A DNA stretch of 64,000 bases from Natrinema ejinorense (GTDB taxonomy: Archaea; Halobacteriota; Halobacteria; Halobacteriales; Natrialbaceae), in contig NZ_NXNI01000001.1 in assembly GCF_002494345.1 (NCBI RefSeq), positions 2,232,001 to 2,296,000 on the forward strand, given 5' to 3'. Below the pieces are notes generated by a model. The model saw only the letters and a list, made by a program, of their open reading frames with translations. It did not search any database and had not been told where the DNA came from. Positions within the stretch are counted from its first letter, which is position 1. Every line of letters starts with the position of its first letter. Both the position numbers and the translations under genes were made by a program. This document shows, piece by piece, positions 1-9,730 of this stretch.

Positions 1-1
1 C

Positions 2-1003
2 TCCGAGTTTCTCGTCCGAAAGCGCCCGCGACACGTCTACTTCTCCGCGGGACGCTTTCGCGATCCCGGCGCGAGTTCGATGCACGAGAAAGACTGGCAG
101 TCCGCCGACCTCGTCTTCGATCTCGACGCCGACCACCTGCCCAGCGTCACGCTCGGCGAGGACAGTTACGGGGAGATGCTCGCGAAGTGTCAGGACGCCC
201 TGCGTCGGCTCCTCGAGTTCCTCGAGGACGACTTCGCGTTCGAGGACCTCGAGATCGTCTTCTCGGGCGGCCGGGGGTATCACGTCCACGTCCGCGACGA
301 GAACGTCCTCCACCTCGAACGGGAGCACCGCCGCGAGATCGTCGACTACGTTCGGGGCATCGGTCTCGAGTTCGAGGAACTGATCGAGACCGAGACCGTC
401 GCCGGACTGGGACGGAAGACGCCGACGGAACGGCGCACCCTCCAGATCGAGGGGGGCTGGGGCGCTCGGACCCACGACCACTTCATGGCCTTCGTCGACG
501 AGTTGCTCGAACTCGAGGAGGACGCCGCACTCGAGCGGCTCCAGTCGTTCGACGGCATCGGCGACGGAAAAGCCCAGGCCACGCTGAACGCGGCCCGCAA
601 CAATCGGGCGCAACTCGAGGCGGGCAACGTCACCGTCCACACCGCCGTCGCGCAGTTGGCCGAGCGGTTCGCGAGCGAGGCCGTCCAGCAGGACAACGCC
701 CCGATCGACGAACCGGTTACGACGGACACGAACCGGCTGATCAGGCTTCCGGGCAGCCTACACGGCGGCAGCGGGCTGCAAACGGTTCGACTCGAGCGCG
801 ACGAGATCGCGGACTTCGATCCCCTCGTGGACGCCGTCCCGGAGACGTTCGTCGGCCACGAAATCACCGTCGACGTGAGCGATGGCGGCGAGGTCGAACT
901 CGGAGGAGATACTTTTACGGTCTCGGAGGGTGACCAGTCACTACCCGAGTACGTCGCCGTGTTCCTCATGGCACGTGGCTGCGCCGAGAAGGAGAAAGAA
1001 TGA
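2..1003 (+). CDS. priS: DNA primase small (catalytic) subunit PriS, 5' end outside window
   Basis: Catalytic subunit of the archaeal/eukaryotic-type primase, which makes RNA/DNA primers with PriL. The reading frame is open from base 2, before the first ATG at 80, so the N terminus is cut by the window edge. Visible motifs are the acidic metal-binding motif DLDADHLP and the primase motif SGGRGYHVHV. Between them lie the usual haloarchaeal acidic segments, and RLPGSLHGGSG near the C terminus fits the family. The stop overlaps the start of the GINS gene by 4 nt (ATGA), so the two are probably translationally coupled. Pairing of priS with GINS is common in archaea. Confidence 0.95.
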   Translation, partial: SEFLVRKRPRHVYFSAGRFRDPGASSMHEKDWQSADLVFDLDADHLPSVTLGEDSYGEMLAKCQDALRRLLEFLEDDFAFEDLEIVFSGGRGYHVHVRDENVLHLEREHRREIVDYVRGIGLEFEELIETETVAGLGRKTPTERRTLQIEGGWGARTHDHFMAFVDELLELEEDAALERLQSFDGIGDGKAQATLNAARNNRAQLEAGNVTVHTAVAQLAERFASEAVQQDNAPIDEPVTTDTNRLIRLPGSLHGGSGLQTVRLERDEIADFDPLVDAVPETFVGHEITVDVSDGGEVELGGDTFTVSEGDQSLPEYVAVFLMARGCAEKEKE

Positions 1004-2010
1004 ACCTAGACGAACTGCGTTCGGTCCAGAGCAAGGAGCGCCAGAAGGACAGCCTCCAGAACCTGCGCCCTTCCTTCTACCAGGAGGTCGGCGAGTACAT
1101 CGCCGACCTCGAGGACGAACGCGATCGCGTCGCCGAGCGGGCCGAGGATCCCTTCTCCTCGCCCGAAGTGGGCCGACTCACCGACGAGATCGAGACCGCC
1201 AAGGACGTCGTCGAAGCGATCTACGAGCGCCGGATGGGGAAACTCGTCAAGCAGGCCAGCCTCGCCGCGGCCGGAATGGCGGCCGACGACGAGGGACTGA
1301 CCGCCGAAGAAGCGGACCTCTTCGACGACCTCGTCGACCGCATCGGCTCGAACAAGAGCCGCGTGCTGGACGTCCTCGAGAGCGCGGAGGAGTCGGCCGT
1401 CGCCCCCGACGCGGGCACCGACTCCGCGACCGGCTCCGATCCCGCTGGGCCAGCTCTCCCCGACGATGCCGAGTCGCGATCCGAGCCGCAGTCGCCACGC
1501 GACGCGACCGCGGACGACGTCCCGCCGGCTCCCCCCGAGGAACCACCGACGGACGCCGGCGCTGCAGCCGCCGACGGACCGAAAGCGGACGAGGCAAGCG
1601 GCGTTTCCCCCGCGGACGTCATGGGCGGGACCGGCCGTTCGATCGATCAGGCGGACGCGAGCGGCGGCGATCGGACCGACGCCGCCGGGGAGCCGACCGG
1701 ACAGTCCGAACGGTCGTCGGAGCACGCACGGGGCGACCGACCTGCCGATCCCGACGAGACACAGACGCCATCGGATCCGGCGGCAGCTCCCAGCGGAACG
1801 GCCGGCTCGAACCGCACCGACGACACCGCCGACTTGAGCCCCACCGACGCTGCCGTCGACCGGACGACGGTCCGCATCACCAGCGATATCGGCGCGATTC
1901 TCGGCGTCGACGACCGGGAATACACCCTGACGACCGACGACGTCGTCACACTGCCCGAACAGAACGCCGCTCCCCTCGTCGATCGAGAGGCCGCCGAACG
2001 ACTCGAGTGA
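1000..2010 (+). CDS. GINS complex subunit (Gins51/Sld5-Psf1 type)
   Basis: Replisome factor that joins MCM and GAN/RecJ in the archaeal CMG-like helicase. The protein is 336 aa. The N-terminal 110 residues carry the helical GINS A-domain (MNLDELRSVQSKERQ to EAIYERRMGKLVKQA). A long acidic, low-complexity Pro/Ala/Asp linker follows, roughly residues 125-285. The C-terminal 45 residues (TVRITSDIGAILGVDDREY) match the small beta-rich B-domain of Gins51. The linker is far longer than in non-halophilic archaea, a usual halophile trait. It overlaps priS by 4 nt, so one operon is likely. Confidence 0.92.
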   Translation: MNLDELRSVQSKERQKDSLQNLRPSFYQEVGEYIADLEDERDRVAERAEDPFSSPEVGRLTDEIETAKDVVEAIYERRMGKLVKQASLAAAGMAADDEGLTAEEADLFDDLVDRIGSNKSRVLDVLESAEESAVAPDAGTDSATGSDPAGPALPDDAESRSEPQSPRDATADDVPPAPPEEPPTDAGAAAADGPKADEASGVSPADVMGGTGRSIDQADASGGDRTDAAGEPTGQSERSSEHARGDRPADPDETQTPSDPAAAPSGTAGSNRTDDTADLSPTDAAVDRTTVRITSDIGAILGVDDREYTLTTDDVVTLPEQNAAPLVDREAAERLE

Positions 2011-2094
2011 GCGCCAGGTTTCTCCCCGGCCGGGTCGCAGTCGGGAGTCGTGTGAAATCGTAACGCATACATTACCGCTCGCTAACTCGCATGC

Positions 2095-2568
2095 ATGCTC
2101 GATGTCGGCGACGAGGCACCCGAGTTCGAACTGACAAACCAGCACGGCGAGACCGTCAACCGCTCCGATTTCGAGGGGCAGCGACTCGTCGTGTACTTCT
2201 ATCCCCGTGCTAACACGGAGGGCTGTACGACCGAGGCCTGCGGGTTCAACGACGCGCTCCCGCGCCTCGACGACCTCGACGTCGCAGTCGTCGGCATCAG
2301 TGACGATCCCGTCGACGATATCGACGACTTCGCGGCCGATTACGGCCTCGAGTTCGACCTCCTGTCCGACGAGTTCGGCGAAGTCGCGACGCTCTACGAG
2401 TCCTACGGCGAGAAGCGAATGTTCGGGAAGACGTTCGATGGCGTCTTCCGGAACACCTACGTCGTCGGTCCGGACGGGCGGATCGAGGAAGCTTACGAAG
2501 GCGTCTCTCCTGACGGCCACGCCGACGAGGTCCTCGCGGATCTCCAGCCGGCGGACATCGCACACTGA
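2095..2568 (+). CDS. bcp: Thioredoxin-dependent thiol peroxidase (Bcp/PrxQ peroxiredoxin)
   Basis: Cytosolic peroxiredoxin that reduces H2O2 and organic hydroperoxides with electrons from thioredoxin. The protein is 157 aa, normal for Bcp. The sequence shows the family fold VVYFYPRANTEGCTTEAC, with peroxidatic Cys44 and resolving Cys49 spaced CxxxxC as in PrxQ/Bcp. The conserved NTYVVGPDGRI strand lies near the C terminus. It stands alone 85 bp after the GINS gene. The thioredoxin reductase fusion at 46.6 kb could be a functional partner, but that is inference. Confidence 0.93.
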   Translation: MLDVGDEAPEFELTNQHGETVNRSDFEGQRLVVYFYPRANTEGCTTEACGFNDALPRLDDLDVAVVGISDDPVDDIDDFAADYGLEFDLLSDEFGEVATLYESYGEKRMFGKTFDGVFRNTYVVGPDGRIEEAYEGVSPDGHADEVLADLQPADIAH

Positions 2569-2616
2569 CGGCGTTTACGGGCGTTTCGTCTATCGTCCCA
2601 GTATGTTACCAGTAGT

Positions 2617-2626
2617 GTTATTATCA
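2617..2626 (+). promoter_or_regulatory. TATA-like element of the ABC transporter operon
   Basis: The AT-rich stretch TGTTATTATC sits about 28 nt upstream of the ATG at 2650. That spacing suits a leaderless haloarchaeal transcript. Confidence 0.45.
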
Positions 2627-2649
2627 ATTCTCGTGAACAGTCCCGTTCG

Positions 2650-3402
2650 ATGGGTGCAATTCGCGTAGACGGACTGCGGAAGTCATACGGAGCCGTCGAG
2701 GCAGTGGCCGGGATGAACGTCACCGTCGAACGGGGGGAGCTGTACGGCTTTCTGGGCCCAAACGGTGCCGGGAAGACCACGACGATTCGAATACTGACCG
2801 GCCAGATACGGCCGGATTCGGGTTCGGTACGCGTTCTCGAGACGGACCCGGTCGCGGAGCCACTCGAGACGCGCTGGCAGGTCGGTATCCTGCCGGAACA
2901 GGGATCGCCGCCGAGCTTTCTCACGCCGCGTGAGTACCTCGAGTTCGTCGGCGAGGTGCGGAACCTCGAGCCCGACCGGGTCGCCGACCGGACCAATGCC
3001 TGGGCCGAACGGCTCGGATTCGAGCGCAAGCTCGATACGCTCCATACCGATCTCTCCCGGGGCCAGCAACAGAAGGTGATGATCTCGCAGGCGTTTCTCC
3101 ACGAACCCGACGTGGTCTTCATCGACGAGCCGCTGGCGAACCTCGACCCGCTCGTCCAGGAGCAAGTCAAGCGCTTTCTCGTCTCCTATGCGGCCGGCGA
3201 CAACGCCGTCTTCGTCTCGACGCACAACATCGACGTCGCCGAGGAGATCTGCACCCGCGTCGGCATCGTCGCCGACGGCCAACTCGTCACGGAGCGGTCC
3301 GTAGAAGACGGCAGCGACGAATCCCTACTCGAGGTGTTCCTCGACCGCGTCGACGGTGAAGACGTACGAGATACCCCGACGCTCGAACGGATCGACCGAT
3401 GA
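2650..3402 (+). CDS. ABC transporter ATP-binding protein
   Basis: Nucleotide-binding subunit of an ABC-2-type exporter, 250 aa. Motifs in order are Walker A GPNGAGKT (36-43), a Q-loop region around LPEQG (81-85), the signature LSRGQ (135-139), Walker B VVFIDEP (155-161) and the switch His in VSTHNID. ABC-2 exporters drive drug, lipid or polysaccharide export, but nothing here identifies the substrate. Its stop overlaps the start of the permease by 4 nt, so the two form one operon and one transporter. Confidence 0.93.
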   Translation: MGAIRVDGLRKSYGAVEAVAGMNVTVERGELYGFLGPNGAGKTTTIRILTGQIRPDSGSVRVLETDPVAEPLETRWQVGILPEQGSPPSFLTPREYLEFVGEVRNLEPDRVADRTNAWAERLGFERKLDTLHTDLSRGQQQKVMISQAFLHEPDVVFIDEPLANLDPLVQEQVKRFLVSYAAGDNAVFVSTHNIDVAEEICTRVGIVADGQLVTERSVEDGSDESLLEVFLDRVDGEDVRDTPTLERIDR

Positions 3403-4883
3403 GCGGGATCGATACGACTGACCGGACGAGCGCGACGGAGTCGGGCCGATCCGGATCGGGACTCTCGACCGCGCAGTTGCTCGCCGTCCTCTTCCGCGAG
3501 GAGTGGCGACTGCACACCCAGCTGTTCGGCGGCTGGCGCTTCGCCCTGTTCCCGTTCGTGATCGCACTGCTCACGATCAGCGCGACGATCGCGCTCGTCG
3601 AGACCGGCACCGCGCCGGCGACGGTCGTCGGCGGACTCCACGTTCTCGCCGTCGGGTTCGGACTCTACAGCGGGACCGCGGGCTTTGCCGGCTCGGACAT
3701 GCTCGAGAACGTCTTCGGGGAGCTGTCGCTGTTGCTCTCGTCGTCGACGACGCTCCCGCTCTCGCGGCGGCGATTACTGGGGGTGTTCCTCCTGAAGGAC
3801 GGGCTGTTCTACGGCGTCGCGTTCGTGTTGCCGATGGCACTGGGCAGCGTCGCCGTCGATGGGGTGTCGGCGACGACGCCGCTTTCGATCCTCCTGTTCT
3901 GGCTCTCCCTCTGTCTCGTCTTCGCGGCCGGGATGGCAGTGACCGTCGCGGTGATCGCCGTTCGAACTCGCGGCGTGCCGTCGTGGGCGATCGGCCTGGT
4001 GATCGGACTCGCCGTCGTCGGCGGCTGGACGACCGGCGGACTCGAGGCGCTTCGGAATGTGCTCGTTCCGATCAGCGGAGCGGCGCTACCCGCTGTCGGA
4101 CTGTCCGTCGCGACGCTTCTCGTGGCGACGGGATCGCTCGCGGTCTACGATCCGACGTACGGTCGTCCCTCGCGGACCGCAACCGATCGCTTCGCTCGAC
4201 TCAGTACCGCCCTTCCGATCGACGACGCGCCGCTGGTCACGAAGTCGCTGCTCGATCTCGCGCGCTCCTCGGGGGGCGTCTGGAAGCCCTTCGTTTCGGC
4301 GAGCATCCTGCTCGCGCTCGTGGCCGCGCTCGTCGGCGTCGTCGACGCGATTACCGGTATCGAACCCGCGCCCGGAATCTTCTTCGGCGGCGTGCTCGGC
4401 CTCTCGGCGTTTACGACGTACAACTGGCTGACCCAGTTCGATTCGCTCGAGGCCTACCTCGTCTACCCCGTCTCGATCGAGGACGTTTTCCGGGCCAAAC
4501 GGATCGCGTTCGTCCTGGTCGGCGCGCCGACGGTCGCCCTGCCATACCTCGCGGCCGTCCGCTGGTTCGACGCGACGCTCGTCGACGCCGTCGTCGGAGC
4601 CGTTCTGCTGGCGGGCTACGCGCTGTACTACTACGGCCTCACCGTCTACATCGCCGGCTTCGATCCCAACGAGTTCCTCTTCGATGCCGTCCGCTTTACG
4701 ACGTTTACCGTCGGCGTCGCCGTTGCGCTCGTGCCGACGCTGGTCGCCGGCTTCGTCGTCGTCCCGCCGTCGCTCGAACTCGCCGTCGGACTCGCGCTCG
4801 CGGGGATCGGACTCGGTATCGTGGGGCTCGTCCTCTCGAGTCGGGCCGGGCCGCGTTGGGACGCGCGGTATCGGGCAGAATAG
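3399..4883 (+). CDS. ABC-2-type transporter permease
   Basis: Integral membrane partner of the preceding ATPase, 494 aa. The N-terminal 30 residues are polar and cytoplasmic. About a dozen hydrophobic segments follow, for example FALFPFVIALLTISATIAL, GLVIGLAVVGGWTTG and the C-terminal LAVGLALAGIGLGIVGLVL. There is no recognisable substrate-binding domain, in keeping with an exporter. The start is fixed by the ATGA overlap with the ATPase gene. Substrate unknown. Confidence 0.88.
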   Translation: MSGIDTTDRTSATESGRSGSGLSTAQLLAVLFREEWRLHTQLFGGWRFALFPFVIALLTISATIALVETGTAPATVVGGLHVLAVGFGLYSGTAGFAGSDMLENVFGELSLLLSSSTTLPLSRRRLLGVFLLKDGLFYGVAFVLPMALGSVAVDGVSATTPLSILLFWLSLCLVFAAGMAVTVAVIAVRTRGVPSWAIGLVIGLAVVGGWTTGGLEALRNVLVPISGAALPAVGLSVATLLVATGSLAVYDPTYGRPSRTATDRFARLSTALPIDDAPLVTKSLLDLARSSGGVWKPFVSASILLALVAALVGVVDAITGIEPAPGIFFGGVLGLSAFTTYNWLTQFDSLEAYLVYPVSIEDVFRAKRIAFVLVGAPTVALPYLAAVRWFDATLVDAVVGAVLLAGYALYYYGLTVYIAGFDPNEFLFDAVRFTTFTVGVAVALVPTLVAGFVVVPPSLELAVGLALAGIGLGIVGLVLSSRAGPRWDARYRAE

Positions 4884-5072
4884 CCGGTCTGGAGGCGCTG
4901 CGATCCCGGCACGACCCTCTCGGTCGGGTCGCGGTGCGGTCTCGTACCGCTCGATTTCGTCGGCCTTTTCCATTCCGGACGAACTCGAACGGCCTCGAGT
5001 CGCGCCGACCCCCGCGTACGACCGGAACCGATAGGACGATACTCCCGGCCCCGCGACTACCGCCCAACGCGG

Positions 5073-6668
5073 ATGACCAGAACCCTTCTCGTCGCCGGAA
5101 CCGCGAGCCACGTCGGCAAGTCGACGGTCGCCGCCGGCCTCTGTCGGCTGCTCGCCGATCGGGGGATCGACGTCGCGCCGTTCAAGGGCCAGAACATGAG
5201 CAACAACGCTCGCGTCGTCGTTCGGCCGGACGTGGCCGGCCAGGACGGCAGCGAATCCAACGGCAGCACCGTCGACCGGTGGGGTGAAATCGGCGTCTCC
5301 CAGTTCGTCCAGGCTCGAGCGGCTCGAACCACCCCCACAACGGATTGCAATCCGGTCTTGCTCAAACCGCGCGGCGACGGAGAGAGCCAGCTCGTGTTGC
5401 ACGGGGAGGCTCACGATCACGTGCCCGCCGGGACCTACTACGAAGAGTACTGGGAACGGGCGTGCGAGGCCGCCGAAGCATCGTATCGGAGGCTGGCGGC
5501 CGACAACGACGTGATCGTCGCCGAGGGTGCGGGGAGCATCGGCGAGATCAACCTGCACGATCGCGACCTTGCAAACGTCGAAACCGCCCGGTTCGCGGAC
5601 GCCGACATCCTCCTGTTGGTCGACATCGAACGCGGCGGAGCCTTCGCCAGCCTCTACGGCACGATCGAACTCGTCCCCGACGCGCTCCGCGATCGGATCG
5701 TCGGCGCGCTCATCACGAAGTTTCGCGGCGATCGGTCCCTGCTCGAGCCCGGCATCGAGGAAATCGAATCGCGGACGGGAGTGCCGATCCTGGGCGTCCT
5801 GCCGTACGACGACCCCGGCCTCCCCGAGGAGGACAGCGTCGGACTGCCCGGAAGCGAGGAGCGGGGCATCGTCGGCGACGACGACGGCGTTGCAGCCGAC
5901 CGCCGGATTCGGATCGCCGTGCCGCGGCTGCCGCGGATCTCGAACGCGACTGATCTCGAGGCCCTGGCCGACGAACCGGGCGTCTCGGTGGTGTACGTCC
6001 CAGTCGACGGCAGTTCCGCCGGTCCCCTCGCGGGCGTCGACGCCGACGCGGTCGTCCTTCCGGGAACCAAGAACACGGTCGACGATCTGCTGGCGCTCCA
6101 AGAAGCCGGGTTCGCCGAGGCCCTCGTGGCCTTCGACGGGCCGATCGTCGGCGTCTGCGGTGGGTATCAGATGCTCGGCGAGCGGATCACCAACGCCGCG
6201 CTCGAGGGGACGGAGGACGACAATGTCGTCACAGGATTGGGTCTGCTCCCGGTCGAAACCCGTTTCGAGGGGAGCAAGCGCCTCGAGCAAACGACCGTTC
6301 CGGTCGACGGAAGCGCATCACCGCTCCTCGAGGGGGCCGACGGCCCGGCGTCGGGCTACGAGATCCACGCCGGCCGGACGCGGGCGCTCGAGGACGTGAC
6401 GCGGCCGCTGGGTGACTCGAGTGCGGCCCGCGGACGGGTACTGGGAACCTACCTCCACGGCCTGTTCGACAACGAATCGGTTCGAACGACGTTTCTCGAT
6501 GCCGTCGCCGCGAGGGCAGGCGTCGACCGGCCGACGCCAGTCGCTACTGATGGGTCGTCGTCGTCGACCGAACCGGGGGTATCCGAACGGACGCCGTACG
6601 ATCGGGCAGCGCGACTCGTCCGCGAAAACGTCGATCTAGCGGCGCTTGGCGACCCCTTCGGCGAGTGA
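5073..6668 (+). CDS. cbiP: Cobyric acid synthase (adenosylcobyrate amidating)
   Basis: Glutamine-dependent amidation of adenosylcobyrinic acid a,c-diamide to cobyric acid in cobalamin synthesis. The protein is 531 aa. The N-terminal BioD-like ATPase domain begins [18 protein letters not shown] with the P-loop-like [10 protein letters not shown]. The C-terminal class I glutaminase domain has nucleophile Cys362 in [11 protein letters not shown] and His462 in [10 protein letters not shown]. An acidic, Ser-rich stretch near the C terminus is a halophile feature. No other cobalamin gene lies in this window, so it is detached from a cob/cbi operon here. Also called cobQ. Confidence 0.94.
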   Translation: MTRTLLVAGTASHVGKSTVAAGLCRLLADRGIDVAPFKGQNMSNNARVVVRPDVAGQDGSESNGSTVDRWGEIGVSQFVQARAARTTPTTDCNPVLLKPRGDGESQLVLHGEAHDHVPAGTYYEEYWERACEAAEASYRRLAADNDVIVAEGAGSIGEINLHDRDLANVETARFADADILLLVDIERGGAFASLYGTIELVPDALRDRIVGALITKFRGDRSLLEPGIEEIESRTGVPILGVLPYDDPGLPEEDSVGLPGSEERGIVGDDDGVAADRRIRIAVPRLPRISNATDLEALADEPGVSVVYVPVDGSSAGPLAGVDADAVVLPGTKNTVDDLLALQEAGFAEALVAFDGPIVGVCGGYQMLGERITNAALEGTEDDNVVTGLGLLPVETRFEGSKRLEQTTVPVDGSASPLLEGADGPASGYEIHAGRTRALEDVTRPLGDSSAARGRVLGTYLHGLFDNESVRTTFLDAVAARAGVDRPTPVATDGSSSSTEPGVSERTPYDRAARLVRENVDLAALGDPFGE

Positions 6669-6709
6669 GATCGCGGGAGAAACGGTGCGGTCGATCGTCA
6701 CCCGGCCGA

Positions 6710-7099
6710 TCACGCTGATCCGTCGCGGTAGGTACCGAGCAACTCCTCGAGGATGATACACTCCTGGTCGGTCTCGTCGTAGTGGGTGTCGATGAACCGT
6801 TCGGCGGCCTCGTAGTTGCCACGCAGACCGTGTTTGCGGACGTTTATCACGGCATCGAGGAAGAAGGTTCCACCGTCGGCCCCGAGCGCTTCGGCGTGGT
6901 CGCGGTCGCTGATATCGAGTTCGGACCTGATTTCGTCGAAGTTGAACGTCTTGACCTCGTGTTCGTCGTCGATCAAGGTCAACACGTACTCCGCGGAGAA
7001 CCGATAGAACTCGGATTTACTCTCGAACATACCGTCTTCGACGAGCGCGTCGATCTCCTCGACCACGTCGTCGGGATACCTGACGGTATCTTTCGCCAT
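6710..7099 (-). CDS. Ribbon-helix-helix (CopG-type) DNA-binding protein
   Basis: Small putative regulator, 129 aa. The first 45 residues (MAKDTVRYPDDVVEEIDALV, then ESKSEFYRFSAEYVL) have the beta-strand/helix/helix pattern of the RHH fold. The remaining 80 residues are acidic and probably mediate dimer or effector contacts. RHH proteins of this length exist in haloarchaea, including cell-division regulators of the CdrS/CdrL group, but I cannot assign it to them from sequence alone. It is convergent with cbiP. An AT-rich TATA-like box about 28 nt upstream suggests a leaderless transcript. Confidence 0.8.
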   Translation of the reverse strand: MAKDTVRYPDDVVEEIDALVEDGMFESKSEFYRFSAEYVLTLIDDEHEVKTFNFDEIRSELDISDRDHAEALGADGGTFFLDAVINVRKHGLRGNYEAAERFIDTHYDETDQECIILEELLGTYRDGSA

Positions 7100-7122
7100 G
7101 TACCGATACTGTTCACTACTGA

Positions 7123-7132
7123 CTAATTATTG
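7123..7132 (-). promoter_or_regulatory. TATA-like element of the RHH gene
   Basis: Read on the minus strand the sequence contains AATAATTAG about 28 nt before the ATG at 7099, typical of a leaderless haloarchaeal promoter. Confidence 0.45.
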
Positions 7133-7264
7133 TTTCTACTGTTCGAGGGAATCGACCGACCACCGTTCGCGTCTTCCCCACGAGACCGGAATCGGCGGGT
7201 GGACGACGGACGGGAGCATTCGCCCTTCAGATTTATTGTTTCGGGCCGAGAACGACAGCACGTA

Positions 7265-7525
7265 ATGGCGGACGAAGCCCACCTCCGAGAGCAACTGACC
7301 GAGGCGTTCGAGGACGCTGACTACCCGGTCTCAGGTCCGATGGAGCTCCTCCCGGCGCTTCCGAACGGCCCCGGAACGAGGTTCGAATCCGGTGAGTTCT
7401 CGATGACTGTGATGGAGTTGAACGCGAAGACCTCCGGCGGCGACTTCCCGTACGACGACGTCGAGTCGTTCGTCGACGATATCATCGAAGAGTTACAGGA
7501 ACAGGGTGAGTTGGAAGCCGCTTGA
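7265..7525 (+). CDS. MTH865-like family protein
   Basis: Small acidic protein of 86 aa resembling the archaeal MTH865 family (PF07747), whose function is not established. The family-like pattern includes LREQLTEAFEDADYPV near the start, the central PNGPGTRFESGEFSM and the C-terminal VESFVDDIIEELQ helix. I chose the ATG at 7265 rather than upstream in-frame codons. It gives the expected family length, and an AT-rich TATTG element lies about 30 nt upstream. It sits alone between the RHH gene and the large regulator. Confidence 0.85.
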   Translation: MADEAHLREQLTEAFEDADYPVSGPMELLPALPNGPGTRFESGEFSMTVMELNAKTSGGDFPYDDVESFVDDIIEELQEQGELEAA

Positions 7526-7663
7526 CCCGGCTGGTCGTGCCAATGGATCTCGTGTCGGAAGGGATGCCAGCAGCCGACCAGCAAGCTTTTGTTCTCGAAT
7601 TGTTCTTGATAGAATAGTGTCGAGTAGTGAGTAAAACGTGGGCAACTGTGTGGAATAAAAAGG

Positions 7664-9670
7664 ATGACCGCTGTCCATCGATCGAAACCGATCGTCGTCG
7701 TAACGGGCCGTCAAGAAGAAGCAAGCGATCTTCGGACGCGACTCGACGACGCGATCGATCGTGACGTTCGAACGGTTTCCACAGCCGGGGATCTCGAGGA
7801 CGCCGTCGACCCGGCCTCCGACAGTGGGTCCGTACTGGAGACCCCGAGCGCCGTGGTCCTCGAAATCGACTGTCCGGGCGAAATACGGACCGTTCTCCGG
7901 CGCGTCCACGCCAGATGGCCGGAGATCCCGACGATCGTTGCACCACGCGAGGGCAGCGAACGGCTTGCGACCGTTGCACTCAGGGCGGATGCAACCGAAT
8001 ACGTCCCGACGGAGCGCGAGGAGGACCCCGTCGACCGGATCGTGGCGACAGTTCGGTCCGTACCCGAACCGCCATCGGACGGCGACGGGCGACGACATAG
8101 CCGAATTCTCGCCAACGAACTGCCCGACGAGGCCTTCGTCATCGGCGAGGACGGTACCTATCTCGAGGCGAAGGTCCGGCCCGACTCGGCGGACCTGTAC
8201 TCGACGGACGCCGACGAACTACGCGGAACGAGGCTCGCGGACGCGTTCCCCGACCAGGTCGCGGCGAAACTCCAGGACTGCGTCGATCGGGCGATCAGAA
8301 CTGACGACGTCCAGTCGGTCGAGTACGATACGGAGACGACCAAGGGCCGCCGGCGATTCGAGGCCCGTGTCGTTCCGATCGATCAGCGAGTCCAGGGTCA
8401 ACGGGCCGTCGTCTGGCTGGCTCGAGATATCACGGAACGGGTCCGACGCGAACGACAACTCCGATCGAGACAGGATCAACTCGAGACGCTCAACCGGATC
8501 AATGCGGTCGTTCGACAGGTGATCGAGACGTTAGTCGAGGCACCTGCTCGGGATGCGATCGAGAGCGAAGTCTGTGCACAACTCGTCGATTCGGAGCTGT
8601 ACTGTGGCTCGTGGATCGCCGAACGGACCGGCGACGGACGGCTGTCCTATCGAACCGGCGCGGGGGAGGCCGAGCGCTATCTCGAGCGCGTCCGTGGCCG
8701 CTCGAGCGATCACGAGCGACCGGTGACGAAGGCAGCGCGAACCGGCGAGATTCGGACGACCAACCGCATTCTCGAGGACGAAACGTTCCCAGAGCCACTC
8801 AGGGAAGCCGCCGACGAAGACGACGTCAGATCCGCGATCGCCGTCCCGATCACCCACGAGGACGCGACCTACGGCGTCCTCACCGTTCTGGCGAGCCGAG
8901 CCGATGCCTTCAGCGAACGCGAACGAGCCGGATTCAGACTTCTCGGGGAGACGATCGGCTTCACCATCATGGCCGTCAAGAACCGCCAACTGCTCTTTGC
9001 GGACACCGTCGTCGAACTCGAGTTTCGGATCGACGGCGGCGATACGTTCTCTTTCGACCTGTCCGAGGAATACGGCTGTACCTGCTCGCTCGAGTGGGCC
9101 GGGACGACCGCGAACGGACGAACCTTCCAGTACGTGACGATCGACGGGATCGACAGCGAGACGGTCCTCGAAGCGGCCAGGGATCACGACTCCATCGAGG
9201 AGTGTCGGCTCATTCACGACGGTGAACAGCGCTGTACGATCGAGATACGATTGACGAGGTCGGGAGTCCGAACGCTCGGGAATCACGGCGCAACGATCCG
9301 GGATGTGACGGTCGAACGCGGCGTCGGGACGTGCGTGGTCGAGGTGTCACAGGACGCCGACGTTCGAGAGATCGCGGAGGCACTGACCGTCATCTACGAG
9401 AACACCGAACTCGTCGCCAAACGAGAGGTCGATCGGCCGGTTCGAACGGCGGCCGAGCGGCGAAATCGAATCCTCGATGGACTCACCGACCGTCAGCTCA
9501 CGACGCTTCGGCTCGCCTACTACGGCGGCTTCTTCGACTGGCCGCGGGAGAGCACGGGCGAGGAAATCGCCGAGGCGATGGATATCTCGCCGCCGACGAT
9601 GCACCAACACCTTCGGAAGGGGCTCAGGGCGATCCTCGATGAGTTCTTCGAGGACAGCAGACACGATTAG
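7664..9670 (+). CDS. PAS/GAF sensor with bacterio-opsin-activator-type HTH_10
   Basis: Cytosolic sensor-regulator of 668 aa, Bat-like. Residues 1-130 look like a response-regulator receiver, but the phospho-acceptor position reads VVLEIDCPG, so it may be a pseudo-receiver. Residues about 145-270 form a PAS domain ending WLARDITERVRRERQL. Residues about 290-445 form a GAF domain. A Bat-type beta domain (about 450-590) follows, and the C-terminal HTH_10 reads LTTLRLAYYGGFFDWP and then GEEIAEAMDISPPTMHQHL. Targets and signals are unknown. The 1064-aa protein at 22.6 kb has the same architecture with extra PAS/GAF modules. Confidence 0.9.
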   Translation: MTAVHRSKPIVVVTGRQEEASDLRTRLDDAIDRDVRTVSTAGDLEDAVDPASDSGSVLETPSAVVLEIDCPGEIRTVLRRVHARWPEIPTIVAPREGSERLATVALRADATEYVPTEREEDPVDRIVATVRSVPEPPSDGDGRRHSRILANELPDEAFVIGEDGTYLEAKVRPDSADLYSTDADELRGTRLADAFPDQVAAKLQDCVDRAIRTDDVQSVEYDTETTKGRRRFEARVVPIDQRVQGQRAVVWLARDITERVRRERQLRSRQDQLETLNRINAVVRQVIETLVEAPARDAIESEVCAQLVDSELYCGSWIAERTGDGRLSYRTGAGEAERYLERVRGRSSDHERPVTKAARTGEIRTTNRILEDETFPEPLREAADEDDVRSAIAVPITHEDATYGVLTVLASRADAFSERERAGFRLLGETIGFTIMAVKNRQLLFADTVVELEFRIDGGDTFSFDLSEEYGCTCSLEWAGTTANGRTFQYVTIDGIDSETVLEAARDHDSIEECRLIHDGEQRCTIEIRLTRSGVRTLGNHGATIRDVTVERGVGTCVVEVSQDADVREIAEALTVIYENTELVAKREVDRPVRTAAERRNRILDGLTDRQLTTLRLAYYGGFFDWPRESTGEEIAEAMDISPPTMHQHLRKGLRAILDEFFEDSRHD

Positions 9671-9730
9671 GGAACCGTTCGCTCTCCCTTGACAGTCATC
9701 TTTTCTTAAACGTAGCCTATGTGAACCCCA

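Noticed and set aside
346-969. Long minus-strand open frame across priS
   Set aside because: Ser/Arg-rich shadow of the priS gene; priS motifs are in the plus frame.
1006-2565. 519-aa minus-strand frame across GINS and bcp
   Set aside because: Covers two recognised genes on the other strand; GC-rich halophile DNA makes long antisense frames common.
4086-6290. 734-aa minus-strand frame over the ABC permease and cbiP
   Set aside because: Composition is that of an antisense shadow and cbiP motifs are clear on the plus strand.
7383-7395. GGTTCGAATCC-like sequence resembling a tRNA T-loop
   Set aside because: It lies inside the MTH865-like gene and no cloverleaf can be built around it.
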